Source: CAYXDO01 sp964463485 (GTDB lineage Bacteria; Myxococcota; Kuafuiibacteriia; Kuafuiibacteriales; Kuafuiibacteriaceae). From it: 32,705 bases of DNA. Positions 7,598 to 17,200 of the stretch are shown one piece after another. Each line of letters begins with the position of its first letter. The first letter of the stretch is position 1. The position numbers and the translations under genes were made by a program. The notes under the pieces are model-generated. The model worked only from the letters and a program-made list of their open reading frames with translations, was not told the DNA's origin and made no database searches. Location of the stretch: assembly GCA_964463485.1 (NCBI GenBank), contig CAYXDO010000131.1, positions 1 to 32,705 of the forward strand, in the 5' to 3' direction.

Positions 7598-8797
7598 ATG
7601 AGCAGACTCGAGCCTATTGGCCTTGCGGCGCTCGCGAGCCTCATCACCGCAAGCGCGTACGCGCAGATGGAGACTCGGACGAAGGGCATTCCGATTGGCG
7701 AGAAGTCGGCGCTCCACGCCGGCCTTGACCTCGGCGCCGGGTTCGACACGAACCCGGAGCGCCTTCAGATCGGCAGTGAAGACTGGAAGGGGACGATTCG
7801 ACCGCGGCTGAGCCTGACGATTCCGGGTGAGGAAATTTCCTTTGGGCTTCGTGGAAAGATCTCGATCGACCACTACTTTCAGTCGACGGAATTGGGGAAC
7901 CAAGTCGGTGGAGATCTCGGACTGACACTGAAGCTGGGCAAGGGCCCGGTCTCCGTCGAGGTGAAGAACGCGTTCACACGAACGCCGACTTTCTTCGACG
8001 AAGAAGGCACTGTCTCCGTCGACGAGCTTCGTTTCGTTCAGTGGCACGACAGCGGCCAGGCGACGCTCCGGCTCGCTCCCGGCGGAGGCGCGCTGGAATT
8101 CCGGATCGGCTACACGCTGTTGCTCGAGATCTACGACGACCTTCCAGATGCGTCCCACCACGGCATGCACCTGAGCGCGCGGCTGAAGTTCCTCCCGAAG
8201 ACGGCCGCGGTCTTCCAGTCGAATGTCTCGTTCTACTCGGCCAACGATTCAGACCAGCGCCGCGCCTTTCCCTATAACGTCATGGTGGGCCTCCATGGCC
8301 AGCTCACTTCGAAGTTGAGCGCGGTCGCGGACGTCGGCTTTGGAGCCACCGAGCTGTTCGAGCCCAATCAGTCTTTCTTCTCTGGCGGAATCGACCCGAA
8401 CAACATTCGTACGGTGGTCGCTCACTTGGACCTCCGCTACAGCTTCGGGCGTGGAACCTTCGTCTCGGCCGGTTATCGGCGCGCGGTACGCCCGATCATC
8501 GACCTCGACGCTTACACGGCGGACACGGCCAGCCTTCGCCTGGGCCTTCCGATCGGCGATCGATTCAGCTTTCGCGCCTTTGGATCATACCAATTTCGCA
8601 ACTTCGCCGAAGGCGAGCGTTCGGCTGAGGTGGTCACTGTGGACGGCCGCATTGCCTACTGGCTCTACAACTGGCTGAGCGCCTCGATCGCCTATCAGTT
8701 GTTGCTCCAGGCGCGCGACGAAGGGACCGAAACCTCCAAGCTGCTCTCCGACTACGAGCGCCATCAAGTCCGACTCTTCCTCGGATTCCGATACTAG
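7598..8797 (+). CDS. Outer-membrane beta-barrel protein, probable polysaccharide export partner
   Basis: 399-aa protein. The signal peptide is cleaved after S-A-Y-A before Q-M-E-T. The mature chain is a series of amphipathic strands alternating with polar turns (for example ISFGLRGKISIDHYF, ALEFRIGYTLLLEIY, TFVSAGYRRAV). It ends in an aromatic residue within RLFLGFRY, the usual signature of BAM-inserted barrels. Its size and position fit the BBP2/EpsL-like barrels found in exopolysaccharide gene clusters, and in myxobacteria such barrels work with Wzx/Wzy pathways. That role is inferred from the glycosyltransferase, WecA-like and Wzy-like genes immediately downstream. ATG 7598 follows AGGA with a short 3-nt gap. 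The stop lies two bases before the likely CTG start of the next gene, suggesting coupled translation. Confidence 0.82.
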   Translation: MSRLEPIGLAALASLITASAYAQMETRTKGIPIGEKSALHAGLDLGAGFDTNPERLQIGSEDWKGTIRPRLSLTIPGEEISFGLRGKISIDHYFQSTELGNQVGGDLGLTLKLGKGPVSVEVKNAFTRTPTFFDEEGTVSVDELRFVQWHDSGQATLRLAPGGGALEFRIGYTLLLEIYDDLPDASHHGMHLSARLKFLPKTAAVFQSNVSFYSANDSDQRRAFPYNVMVGLHGQLTSKLSAVADVGFGATELFEPNQSFFSGGIDPNNIRTVVAHLDLRYSFGRGTFVSAGYRRAVRPIIDLDAYTADTASLRLGLPIGDRFSFRAFGSYQFRNFAEGERSAEVVTVDGRIAYWLYNWLSASIAYQLLLQARDEGTETSKLLSDYERHQVRLFLGFRY

Positions 8798-8799
8798 CC

Positions 8800-9981
8800 C
8801 TGCCCCTCGTCGTCCGCATTCAAAGCCGAATCTGCGTCGGGGGTCCCGGCCTTCACACGATTTTGCTGACGGAGGGCCTCTCGGCCCGAGTGGGGTCACG
8901 CTACCGGACTGTGTTGATCGGGGGTGGGCTCGAGCCTGACGAAGCGTCGCTCGACGACTTCGCTCGTTCGCGCGGCGTGGAGTTCGAGGTCATCGACACC
9001 ATGCGACGATCGATCGATCCGATCCAAGATGGGCTCGCGCTTCAGAAGCTGACGTCGCGCTTGCGAGCCCTGAAGCCGGACATCGTGCACACCCACACGG
9101 CCAAGGCGGGCGCCCTGGGTCGAATTGCGGCGCGGCTGGCAGCCGTTCCGCTGGTCGTTCACACGTTCCATGGCCACGTGTTCGACGGCTACTTTTCTCC
9201 TTTGCGTACCAGGGGTTTCGTCGAAGCAGAGCGAAGATTGGCGGGGCTTTCGGACGCCATCGTGGCGATCTCGGAGCGCCAGCGCAACGACTTGGTCGAC
9301 CGGTACAAGATCGCTCCGAGCCGCAAGGTCAAGCTGATCCCCCTGGGGCTCGACCTCGACCGATTCTTGACGATTCAGCCTGGTCAAGAAGGCATTCGCG
9401 GGGAGCTCTCGATCGGCACGTCCGATCCCTTGATCGTGTCGGTGGGGAGGCTCGTGCCCATCAAGCGCTTCGATCTTCTGATCGACGCCTTCGACCTGTT
9501 CCGCGAGAAGCGGCCGAACGCGCACCTCGCCATCGCGGGCGACGGGGAGGAGCGGGCCAGGCTCGAGGACCGAGCGGCCAAGTCGAAGAACGTCCATCTC
9601 CTGGGGATGCGCCGAGACCTTCCGCGGATCTACGGGCCAGCGGATCTGTTCGTGTTGTCGAGCGACAACGAAGGAACGCCGGTCGCGGCGATCGAAGCTC
9701 TGGCGTCTGGTTTGCCCGTGGTCGCCACGGACGTCGGTGGAATCAGGGACTTTTTGACGCCAGACCTCGGGATCTTGGCCTCTCGCGGAAGTCACCACGG
9801 GCTCGCCGAGGCAATGTCGAGGGCGCTGCTTCTTCCTAAGCCCGGCCGCGAAGGACGGATCCGAGTGGCCTCTCGATTCTCCGCTGATCGGCTCATAGGG
9901 GACATCACGGCCCTTTACGATGGACTTTTGGAGACCGGTCCCCTAGGTCGGCGTTGGTACTCGGGGCCTATGTCGTGGTGA
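8800..9981 (+). CDS. GT4-family glycosyltransferase with a probable non-canonical start
   Basis: Retaining GT-B glycosyltransferase that would add a sugar to a lipid-linked polysaccharide precursor at the cytoplasmic membrane face. With the start at CTG 8800 the protein is 393 aa. It shows the N-terminal first strand and glycine loop V13-G-G-P-G-L-H19, a Rossmann half with VHTHTAKAGALGR, the inter-domain linker, and the C-terminal nucleotide-sugar site with E291-x7-E299 in SDNEGTPVAAIEAL, then G-L-P-V-V-A-T-D-V-G-G. The first ATG/GTG/TTG in frame is TTG 8863, which would delete the first strand and the glycine loop conserved in this family. The frame is open upstream, so CTG 8800, two bases after the barrel gene stop, is the preferred start; ATA 8791 is another option. 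The gene overlaps the following WecA-like gene. Confidence 0.82.
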   Translation: MPLVVRIQSRICVGGPGLHTILLTEGLSARVGSRYRTVLIGGGLEPDEASLDDFARSRGVEFEVIDTMRRSIDPIQDGLALQKLTSRLRALKPDIVHTHTAKAGALGRIAARLAAVPLVVHTFHGHVFDGYFSPLRTRGFVEAERRLAGLSDAIVAISERQRNDLVDRYKIAPSRKVKLIPLGLDLDRFLTIQPGQEGIRGELSIGTSDPLIVSVGRLVPIKRFDLLIDAFDLFREKRPNAHLAIAGDGEERARLEDRAAKSKNVHLLGMRRDLPRIYGPADLFVLSSDNEGTPVAAIEALASGLPVVATDVGGIRDFLTPDLGILASRGSHHGLAEAMSRALLLPKPGREGRIRVASRFSADRLIGDITALYDGLLETGPLGRRWYSGPMSW

Positions 9982-11516
9982 CCTACCTCGTCGCGTTCGG
10001 TCTTGCCGCAGCGGTGTCCGCGACTTTGACGCCTTTGGTCTGCCGATTGGCGCATGTCATCGACGCCGTGGACGCACCCGGCGAAGCTCGAAAGATCCAC
10101 GATCGGCCCATTCCGAGGATCGGCGGAATCGGTGTGGTGATCGGTTTCTTCGTGCCGCTTTTCGGACTTTTCCTGCACCAGAACCGAATCGGTCGGCTGA
10201 TGTTCGCCGACGGTCCGCTCGTGCTGGCCTTTGCCATAGGAGCGCTGTGTATCGTCGCCCTAGGCGTTTACGACGACATCAAGGGAGCCGGAGCGCGCCT
10301 GAAGTTGGTCGTGGAAACGATCGTCGCGGTGGGGATGTGGCTTGCTGGGTTCCGGATCGAGCTCCTCTCGAATCCGGTTGGAATGCCGATTGCGCTTGGG
10401 CAGGCGGCCTCCTTGCTCCTCACGGTGTTCTGGATCGTCGGAATCACGAACGCGTTGAACCTCATCGACGGGCTCGATGGGCTCGCAGCGGGTGTCGCGT
10501 TGTGCGCCGTCGTCGTGTTGTTCGGGGTGTCCCTTTTCGACAACGCAGTGCTGATATGTGTGATCGCGGCGTCCCTCGCCGGATCGGTGGTGGGGTTCCT
10601 CTTTTTCAACTTCAACCCTGCGCGGATTTTTCTCGGCGATTCCGGGGCGCTTTTCCTTGGGTTCACGTTGTCGACGATCTCTGTGTGGACGCAACAGAAG
10701 GGCGCGACGTTGGCGGCGCTGGTCATTCCGGTGTTGGCGTTGGGCTTGCCGATCCTGGACACGACCCTTTCGGTCGTCCGCCGGGTGCGTCGGGGCAAGA
10801 ATCCGTTCCAGGCCGATCGTGAGCATCTGCATCATCGCTTGTTGGAGCTTGGCCTGTCGCATAAGAACGCGGTGCTCACGCTCTACACGGCGAGCGCGAC
10901 CTTCGCGCTGGGAGGCTTGGCGCTGTTGGACAACGACGCGACGCGTCGGGCGATCGCGCTGTCCGCGGTGGGTGTGGTCGTCTACATCTTGGTACGACGA
11001 GCGGGTGCGCCGAGGACGGCCGATCTTGGACCGCGCGAGCTTCCGACCGGCGCCTTGCGGGACTCGATTCGCGTCTCGGCACGGCGCATTCGAAGGGCCC
11101 GCGACACGGACGAGCTCTGGAACGAGTTGGTTTCGATCGCGCCGAGCCTACACTTCGACGAGCTGCGGCTGTCGGTCCCTGCGCTCAGGCAGTCCCACGA
11201 GATCGTGCGGCATTGGCGGCGGGGTGGGGACTCGAGCGATCAACCGTGGCGCCTCGATTCGGCGCTCGGGCCCTACGACGACGCGAAGCGATTGTCCCTC
11301 GAGGAAGGCGAAGCCTACTACGGAGACCTTCGCGTGCTCTTCGTACGAGCTCCTGGCGCCACCTGGAAGAACCGCGCTGAGCTCGACCACTTCTTGGAGC
11401 TGCTGAGGGACGCGCTCGTGGACTTCTTCGTCGAGCGCGACGAGTCGGTCGGTTCGCATGAGGCCGTCGTGGTTTCGATCCAGGACGCGCGGCCACGAGC
11501 AGGTGCCGCCCGCTAG
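9975..11516 (+). CDS. WecA/MraY-family polyprenyl-phosphate sugar-1-phosphate transferase with C-terminal extension
   Basis: Integral membrane enzyme that transfers a sugar-1-phosphate (probably an N-acetylhexosamine) from its UDP form to undecaprenyl phosphate, priming polysaccharide synthesis. About 514 aa from GTG 9975. Family motifs are intact: D100-D101 in the DDIKG motif, N159-x2-N162-x2-D165-G-x-D168-G, G221-D222-S-G, and H284-L-H-H-R288. About ten membrane segments occupy residues 1-345. Residues ~350-510 form an additional soluble domain without membrane spans, rich in Arg and Glu, absent from E. coli WecA. GTG 9975 has GGGG eight bases upstream; GTG 9978 overlaps the previous stop as GTGA and is nearly as good, and TTG 9954 is also in frame. 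The stop lies two bases before the next gene start. The enzyme class is firm; the sugar donor is not determined. Confidence 0.88.
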   Translation: MVTYLVAFGLAAAVSATLTPLVCRLAHVIDAVDAPGEARKIHDRPIPRIGGIGVVIGFFVPLFGLFLHQNRIGRLMFADGPLVLAFAIGALCIVALGVYDDIKGAGARLKLVVETIVAVGMWLAGFRIELLSNPVGMPIALGQAASLLLTVFWIVGITNALNLIDGLDGLAAGVALCAVVVLFGVSLFDNAVLICVIAASLAGSVVGFLFFNFNPARIFLGDSGALFLGFTLSTISVWTQQKGATLAALVIPVLALGLPILDTTLSVVRRVRRGKNPFQADREHLHHRLLELGLSHKNAVLTLYTASATFALGGLALLDNDATRRAIALSAVGVVVYILVRRAGAPRTADLGPRELPTGALRDSIRVSARRIRRARDTDELWNELVSIAPSLHFDELRLSVPALRQSHEIVRHWRRGGDSSDQPWRLDSALGPYDDAKRLSLEEGEAYYGDLRVLFVRAPGATWKNRAELDHFLELLRDALVDFFVERDESVGSHEAVVVSIQDARPRAGAAR

Positions 11517-11518
11517 CC

Positions 11519-14104
11519 GTGCGGCTCCCGAGAATCAGCAAAAGTCGGCTGCCGGGCAGCGTGGCCGACGTCGCGCTTTTTTTGTTGATATCGACCGCGC
11601 CGCTGTTGGGCGGCAGCTCGAGCCCGCAGGTGCTGCCCTGGTTGGCGTTCGTCGCGCTGGTGGCGTTGGGGGCCACGATGACGACGAACTACCGGCGGCG
11701 CCGGAGCGCATCCATACACGGGCTCGCGCTCGGGCTGCTGGCGCTCACGCTGTTCACGGCGTTTCAGCTGGTCCCGCTCCCGAGCCCGGTGCTCGCCGTC
11801 GTTTCCAGCAAGGCCCACGAAGTGCGGGCCTTCGTGGGAGTAGGCCGCCTCTTCAATCCGATCACGTATGAAGTCACCTCGACGTTTCGGGAGGTCGCCA
11901 AGCTCGCCATCTACTTCGTCGTGGCGGTGGTCGCGTTCGAGCGAGTCCGGGTTCGCCAAGGTCTAGAGCTCGTAGCTATTCCGGTCGTCGTTGGCGGCCT
12001 GGGGGCGGCCCTGTTGGCCCTCGTTCACCGCGTGCTGGGCGTCGACGAGCTGCTCGGCGTGATTCACACGATGTCGCCTGCTTCGCACATGGTGACGACG
12101 TTCTCGAACCCGAACCACGCGGCCGGCTTCATGACGATGGCGGCTCTGGCCGCGCTCGGGCTCGCGATGGGAGACGCGGCGAAACACCGACGAACCGGCG
12201 CGATCCTCGCCGCGCTCGCGTGTGCTTTTGTCTCGATGCTGTCGCTCTCTCGAGGCGGATTGATGGCGCTGGCGCTCGGCTTGTCGGTCCTCGGGATCCT
12301 AGCGTTCAGGCTCAAGAAGAACAGCGATCGTGTCTTCCAGCTCGCTGCGTCGGCGATCTTCACGGTGGCCTTCTCGGTGGTCGCCCTCGCTGCCGTTTGG
12401 CGTGGCCAGGCTATTCTGCAGCAGTTCGGCGCTGGAGCGAACGAGGCCCTCGATGTGAAGCTCGACGGGATCCGCGACGCTTGGCCGATGATCATGGACC
12501 ATTGGATCGCGGGGGTCGGGCGCGGATCGTTCGTGTCAGTCTACCCTCACTACAAGACCTCGCCGATCCAGTTGGTCTTCGTGTTTCCCGAAAACCTGGC
12601 CGTGCAAGTCTTGTCGGAGTGGGGCGTGGTCGTGGGATCAGCCACGTTGCTCGGGCTCTGCGCCGCGGTCGGCGTTCGCATCGCAAAGACTCGGCGTCCG
12701 CTCACGCTCGCCGCGCTCGCCGGCTGCGTCGCGGTGTTGTTTCACAACCTCGTGGACTTCAGCCTGGAGCTCCCCGGAGTCGCGATTCCCGTCGTCGCGA
12801 TCCTGGCGGGAGCAGGCGTGGAGACGACTCGACGCGTCCGTCTCCCCACCCGCGAACGAGTTCTGTTTCCACTCTTCGTGGTTTCGATCATCGGCTCGAG
12901 CTTGGTGTATGCGACCTGGTTGGGCCTGGCGGACGGAGATCTCGGTGAAGACTTGGCGTTGCTACGAAACCGTACGGAGCGAGTCCTAGCTCGACAGAAG
13001 GCCGGCGGAGGCCCCGTCTCGAACGATGCGATCGCGCTGCGGCATCCGGCGAACGGGTACGTCGCCGCGCAGGTCGCGTACCTTGCCGAGGTCGACCATC
13101 CGCCGGACCTGCCAAAGGCGCTGGCCTACACGAATCGCGCGCTCTTCTTGGCCCCGACCTACGCGGACGCGCACCTGGCGGCCGGGCGGATCTTGATTCG
13201 CGCCGGTCACCGGAATCAGGGATTCTCGGCCATTCGCAAGGCGTGGGATCTCTCGAGCGCCGATCGTCGTGACCTGTACATCGAGCACATCCTCGAGCTC
13301 GCTTCGACGCCCGAGGAATTCGTCGCCGCGATCCCTCGCAGGATACCGGAGCTCGACGTCGTTCGTGAGGGCGAGCTTGCACGCGGCGTTCGGGTGGCTC
13401 TGTCGAAGAAACGAAACGCTTGGGTCCGTCGCGTGCTGGACCTTGCGGTCCAAGACCGCGACTCGGTCCCCGTCGGCGGGTTGTTTCAAGTCGCGCTCGC
13501 GGCCCACGCGGCTGGGCACACGGAGCTCACGCATGAGCTCGTCGCGCTCGTCTTGTCTCGAGATCCGCGCCACCCGAAAGCCACGCTGCTCCAAGCCAGG
13601 ATTTGGATGCGCGAGCGACGACGCGACGACGCCAAACGGCTCGTGGAGCAGATGCTGGCGAGAAACGACGTCACCGAGGAGCGCCCGGAGTTCCTGAAGA
13701 TCCGAATCAACATCGCCCTCGCCGAAGACGACCTCGACGACGCGAAGATCTATCTCGACCAGCTGGGTGCCGTGGCTGCGCCGACACGAAGGGCTCAGGC
13801 GGCCATCCTCAAATATCGGTCCGTGGTGGAAGCGCGTTCCGGAGAGTCCAAGCGGGCGCTCGAGGCGCTCGATCGGGCGGTGGAGTTGGCTCCCGAAGAC
13901 ACGAGCTTTCGCGTGGACCGGGCCCGCGCGCTCCTCGAGGTCCGGGAAATCGAACGCGCGCGCGCGGACCTCGAGTTCGTGCTCGAGCGACGGCCTCGGC
14001 TCGCGGCAGCACGTCGCCTGCTCAACGAGCTCCAAGGATCCTCCCGGGACCGGCGAAGCGCTGCGACGGCGACGACGACGAACGACGGCCTCGACGGGCG
14101 CTGA
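11519..14104 (+). CDS. Wzy/O-antigen-ligase-like membrane protein with C-terminal TPR region
   Basis: 861-aa protein. About 11-12 membrane segments lie in residues ~15-475 and TPR-like helical repeats in ~500-845. The Wzy_C/O-antigen ligase signatures are present: F195-S-N-P-N-H-A-A-G, S-R-G-G near residue 245, G332-x-G-R-G-S-F in the large periplasmic loop, and H409-N-L-V-D-F. Such proteins polymerise or transfer undecaprenyl-linked glycans on the periplasmic side. Whether this one is a polymerase or a ligase cannot be told from sequence. The TPR tail contains motifs such as ALAYTNRALFLAPTYADAH and ALEALDRAVELAPEDTSFR and may bind other export components. The GTG start is two bases after the WecA-like stop, in the same transcriptional unit. 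It is the last gene of the polysaccharide set. Confidence 0.87.
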   Translation: MRLPRISKSRLPGSVADVALFLLISTAPLLGGSSSPQVLPWLAFVALVALGATMTTNYRRRRSASIHGLALGLLALTLFTAFQLVPLPSPVLAVVSSKAHEVRAFVGVGRLFNPITYEVTSTFREVAKLAIYFVVAVVAFERVRVRQGLELVAIPVVVGGLGAALLALVHRVLGVDELLGVIHTMSPASHMVTTFSNPNHAAGFMTMAALAALGLAMGDAAKHRRTGAILAALACAFVSMLSLSRGGLMALALGLSVLGILAFRLKKNSDRVFQLAASAIFTVAFSVVALAAVWRGQAILQQFGAGANEALDVKLDGIRDAWPMIMDHWIAGVGRGSFVSVYPHYKTSPIQLVFVFPENLAVQVLSEWGVVVGSATLLGLCAAVGVRIAKTRRPLTLAALAGCVAVLFHNLVDFSLELPGVAIPVVAILAGAGVETTRRVRLPTRERVLFPLFVVSIIGSSLVYATWLGLADGDLGEDLALLRNRTERVLARQKAGGGPVSNDAIALRHPANGYVAAQVAYLAEVDHPPDLPKALAYTNRALFLAPTYADAHLAAGRILIRAGHRNQGFSAIRKAWDLSSADRRDLYIEHILELASTPEEFVAAIPRRIPELDVVREGELARGVRVALSKKRNAWVRRVLDLAVQDRDSVPVGGLFQVALAAHAAGHTELTHELVALVLSRDPRHPKATLLQARIWMRERRRDDAKRLVEQMLARNDVTEERPEFLKIRINIALAEDDLDDAKIYLDQLGAVAAPTRRAQAAILKYRSVVEARSGESKRALEALDRAVELAPEDTSFRVDRARALLEVREIERARADLEFVLERRPRLAAARRLLNELQGSSRDRRSAATATTTNDGLDGR

Positions 14105-14244
14105 GGTTCCCGGCGTCGACGGGCGCGACCTTTCGATCTCCGGGCATCGGCCGATGTGGGACCCGCTCAGGCTCTGTAGTGGTAGAGGAGGTGGCGCTCG
14201 ACCACGAGCGTGGGCGGGCCTCGGCTCGCTGCCCTGGAGGATGA
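14105..14244 (+). promoter_or_regulatory. Gap before the surface-protein cassette
   Basis: 140-bp gap between the Wzy-like gene and the first lipoprotein. It contains a hairpin (CGCTCG at 14195-14200, loop ACCA, CGAGCG at 14205-14210) without a T-run, so it is not a convincing intrinsic terminator. A strong GGAGG lies at 14236-14240, four bases before ATG 14245 and directly abutting a second, out-of-frame ATG at 14241. No clear sigma-70 promoter was found. It is the longest break between the two plus-strand gene sets and the natural place for a promoter of the surface cassette. Confidence 0.25.
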
Positions 14245-17200
14245 ATGTATCGGCTGAACCGGGTCTCTCTCCCGAGCGCGTTGTTGATCGCCTCTTGCTT
14301 CCCGATCTGCTTCCCGATCTGGGCTTGCGACGACGCCGGCAGTGGGCTCGGCCAGCTCGAAGGGAAGATCGAGCTCGAGACCCTCGTCGACTTCGGTGAC
14401 GTCCAAGTTGGCATGACCGTACCCCGTGCGCTCGAGGTGAAGAACACCGGCACCGCGGCGGTGCGCGTTCAAAAGATCGAACGCGGATCCGGATTCACCG
14501 CCAGCGACTACGAGTTTTCGGTCCCCGAAGGCGGGTTCGCGCTCGGGCCCAATCAAAGCCAGGCGCTCTCCGTCTCGTTCCGTGCCTTTTCGATCATGGA
14601 AGCGCCCGTCGAGTCGTCGTTCACGTTGACGACCGACGTGCCCGCAACACCGCAGCTCACCGTGAACCTTCGTGGTCGCGGCGTTCGCTCGGGGCTCATG
14701 ATCACGCCCGATCCTGCCGATTTCGGCCAGGTGCTCGTGGGCACGGACGCAGAGCTCGAGGTCGAGCTTCGGAATCTGCTGTCGATCGCCGTCCCTGTCG
14801 TCACGCGCCTCGACGGCGCGGGAGCTCCGGTCGTGTCGAACAACGGGCGTGGGCGTTTCGAGCTGGTCTCCGACTTCGACCCGGCGACAGGATCCTTGGT
14901 AGAAGGCCTGCTCGAGCCCCAGGCTTCGATTCGCGCGACCCTACGTTACGTCCCGGACCCGGCGGGCAGCGCCGAAGCCGATGAGGGTCGCTGGTTGATC
15001 GCCAACTGCGAAGACCCGCTTTGCGATCGGCCGCTGACGTTGTTGGGACGCGGATCCAACGCGGCCATCGCGTGCACGCCCGAGGCGATTCACTTCGGCG
15101 ACGTGAACCCCGGGAGTGTGATCACACGATCGATCACGTGCCGCAACGCGACCAACGAGTCCGTGTCGATCTCCGGATGGGGTCCAGGCGCAGGCACGCC
15201 CGCGGAGTTCACCGTGCGTCCATACACGGGATCGCCGAACGCGGTGGTGCCCGGCCAGGAGTTCACGGTCGAGGCCGACTTCGCGCCCACCGTGGCAAGC
15301 GTCGGACGCGTTCTGCGAGGTTCGATTCAGATCCGGGGGCGAAATCCGCGCGCGAACCGCGACCTGTCGCCCGCTGTCATTGGTCTCGAAGGGGCCGCCG
15401 GCGGACCCGACATCGACGTCTCACCGATGACGCTGACCTTCGGCCGAGTCGCTCTGGGCACCTCGGCCAAGCGCAGGCTGATCGTGCAGAACTCGGGGTA
15501 CAGCGATCTCGAGGTCACTGCGATCGACGAGGTCTCCGGGAGCAGCGCGTTCACTCTGGACCGCACGGCCTTTGTCGTACCGAGCTCGGAGCTCGAGGTC
15601 GTAGAGGTGACCTTCACCCCCGCGGTCTTGGGGATCACGACGGGCTCCCTCGTCGTAAGGAGCTCCGACGGCGATGAGCCGGAGGTGCGCGTCGCCGTAG
15701 AGGGAGAAGGCGCCGACCTTCCACCGTGCGACTACGTCGTCTCGCCCGACCCGATGAATTTCGGGCTCGTACAAGTGCTGCACGCGACGACGCAGGGCCT
15801 TCGTATCTCCAACGTCGGAGCCACCGACTGCGTGCTCCAGAACTTCGAGATCCTCGCGGGATCTTCTCCGGCCTTCAAGCTCGCCGAAGGACCTCTCGCC
15901 GAGCTCACGATTCCAGCGGGTGAGAGCCACCGAGTCGTCGTCGAATACGTCCCTCCTACCGCCGCGATTCACGAGGGTGTGCTCGACTTCTACGCACCTT
16001 CGGTCACGCGACCCAACGCCCGCGTGGGGATGCGCGGAGTCGGATCGACGTCCTCGCTGTTGATCAGCCCGAACGAGCTCGCCTTCGGCGTGGTCGGTCC
16101 CGGGTGCGCGACTCGCGATCGACCGATCGCCATCTACAACACGGGCTCGACGGGCACCGCGGTGGTGCGCGTCGAGCTCGGCCCTCAGACGTCCGACGAG
16201 TTCGAGCTGGTCGGGTTGCCTTCGACCGTCCCGTCACCACCGGGTGCCGGAGCGACCATCGCCGCCGGCCAGTCGATCGAGATCTCGGTTCGCTATCGAG
16301 CTCGCGATCTCGGTCCAGACGCCGGAACCATTCACATCTTCGAGCGCGCCAGAGCGGAGCCCTACGTCATACCGCTCTACGGCGAGGCCTCCGCGAACCC
16401 AGTCAACGAAGACCTCTACGAACAGCTCGAGACCCCCGAGGTCGACGTCTTGTTCGTGATCGACAACTCCGGCTCCATGACCGAGGAGCAAGATAGTTTG
16501 ACCTCAAACTTCGTCAGCTTCATCCAGTTCGCCGACGCGCAGGCGCTGGACTACCGCATCGCGGTCGTGTCCACCGACGTGGAGGACGAGTTCCCTGGGA
16601 ACGGATGCCCGAGCCCGCTGCTGCCGATGCGACCGGGCAGCAACTCGCAGGGTGCGTGCGGCTACTTCGCCGACGGGAGCTCCGATGGCGTACACGACCC
16701 CGACTGGCGCCTCGTGACGCCGGATGAGCAGCCCTCACCCGCGGCCGCTTTCAGCCACTTGGCTCACCAAGGAACCGACGGATCGGGCAATGAGCAGGGC
16801 CTTCAGGCCGCGTATCAGGCGCTGTCGTCGCCGCTCACCACCGGCTGGAACGCGGGCTTCCTACGGCCCGACGCGTACCTCGCGTTGATCTTCGTCTCCG
16901 ACGAGGAAGACAGCTCGCCGAGCTCGGTCGACTTCTACGCAAACTACTTCAGGAGCATCAAAGGTTTCAGGAACAACAATCTCTTCTCGGCATCGGCGAT
17001 CGTCGCGGACGCGCCTGGAGGCTGTAACGGCAACGATCCGGGCTCGCGTTACATCGCGCTGGCCGACATGACGGGCGGGATCTTCGAGTCCATTTGCACG
17101 GCGGACTGGGCACGCGCCCTGCAGAACCTCGGCCTGAGCGTGTTCGGATACAAATCTCGATTCTTCCTCACGAACCAGCCGGTAGCAGGCACCGTGGAGG

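Noticed and set aside
14194..14211. Intrinsic terminator after the Wzy-like gene
   Set aside because: A six-bp stem is present but no T-run follows.
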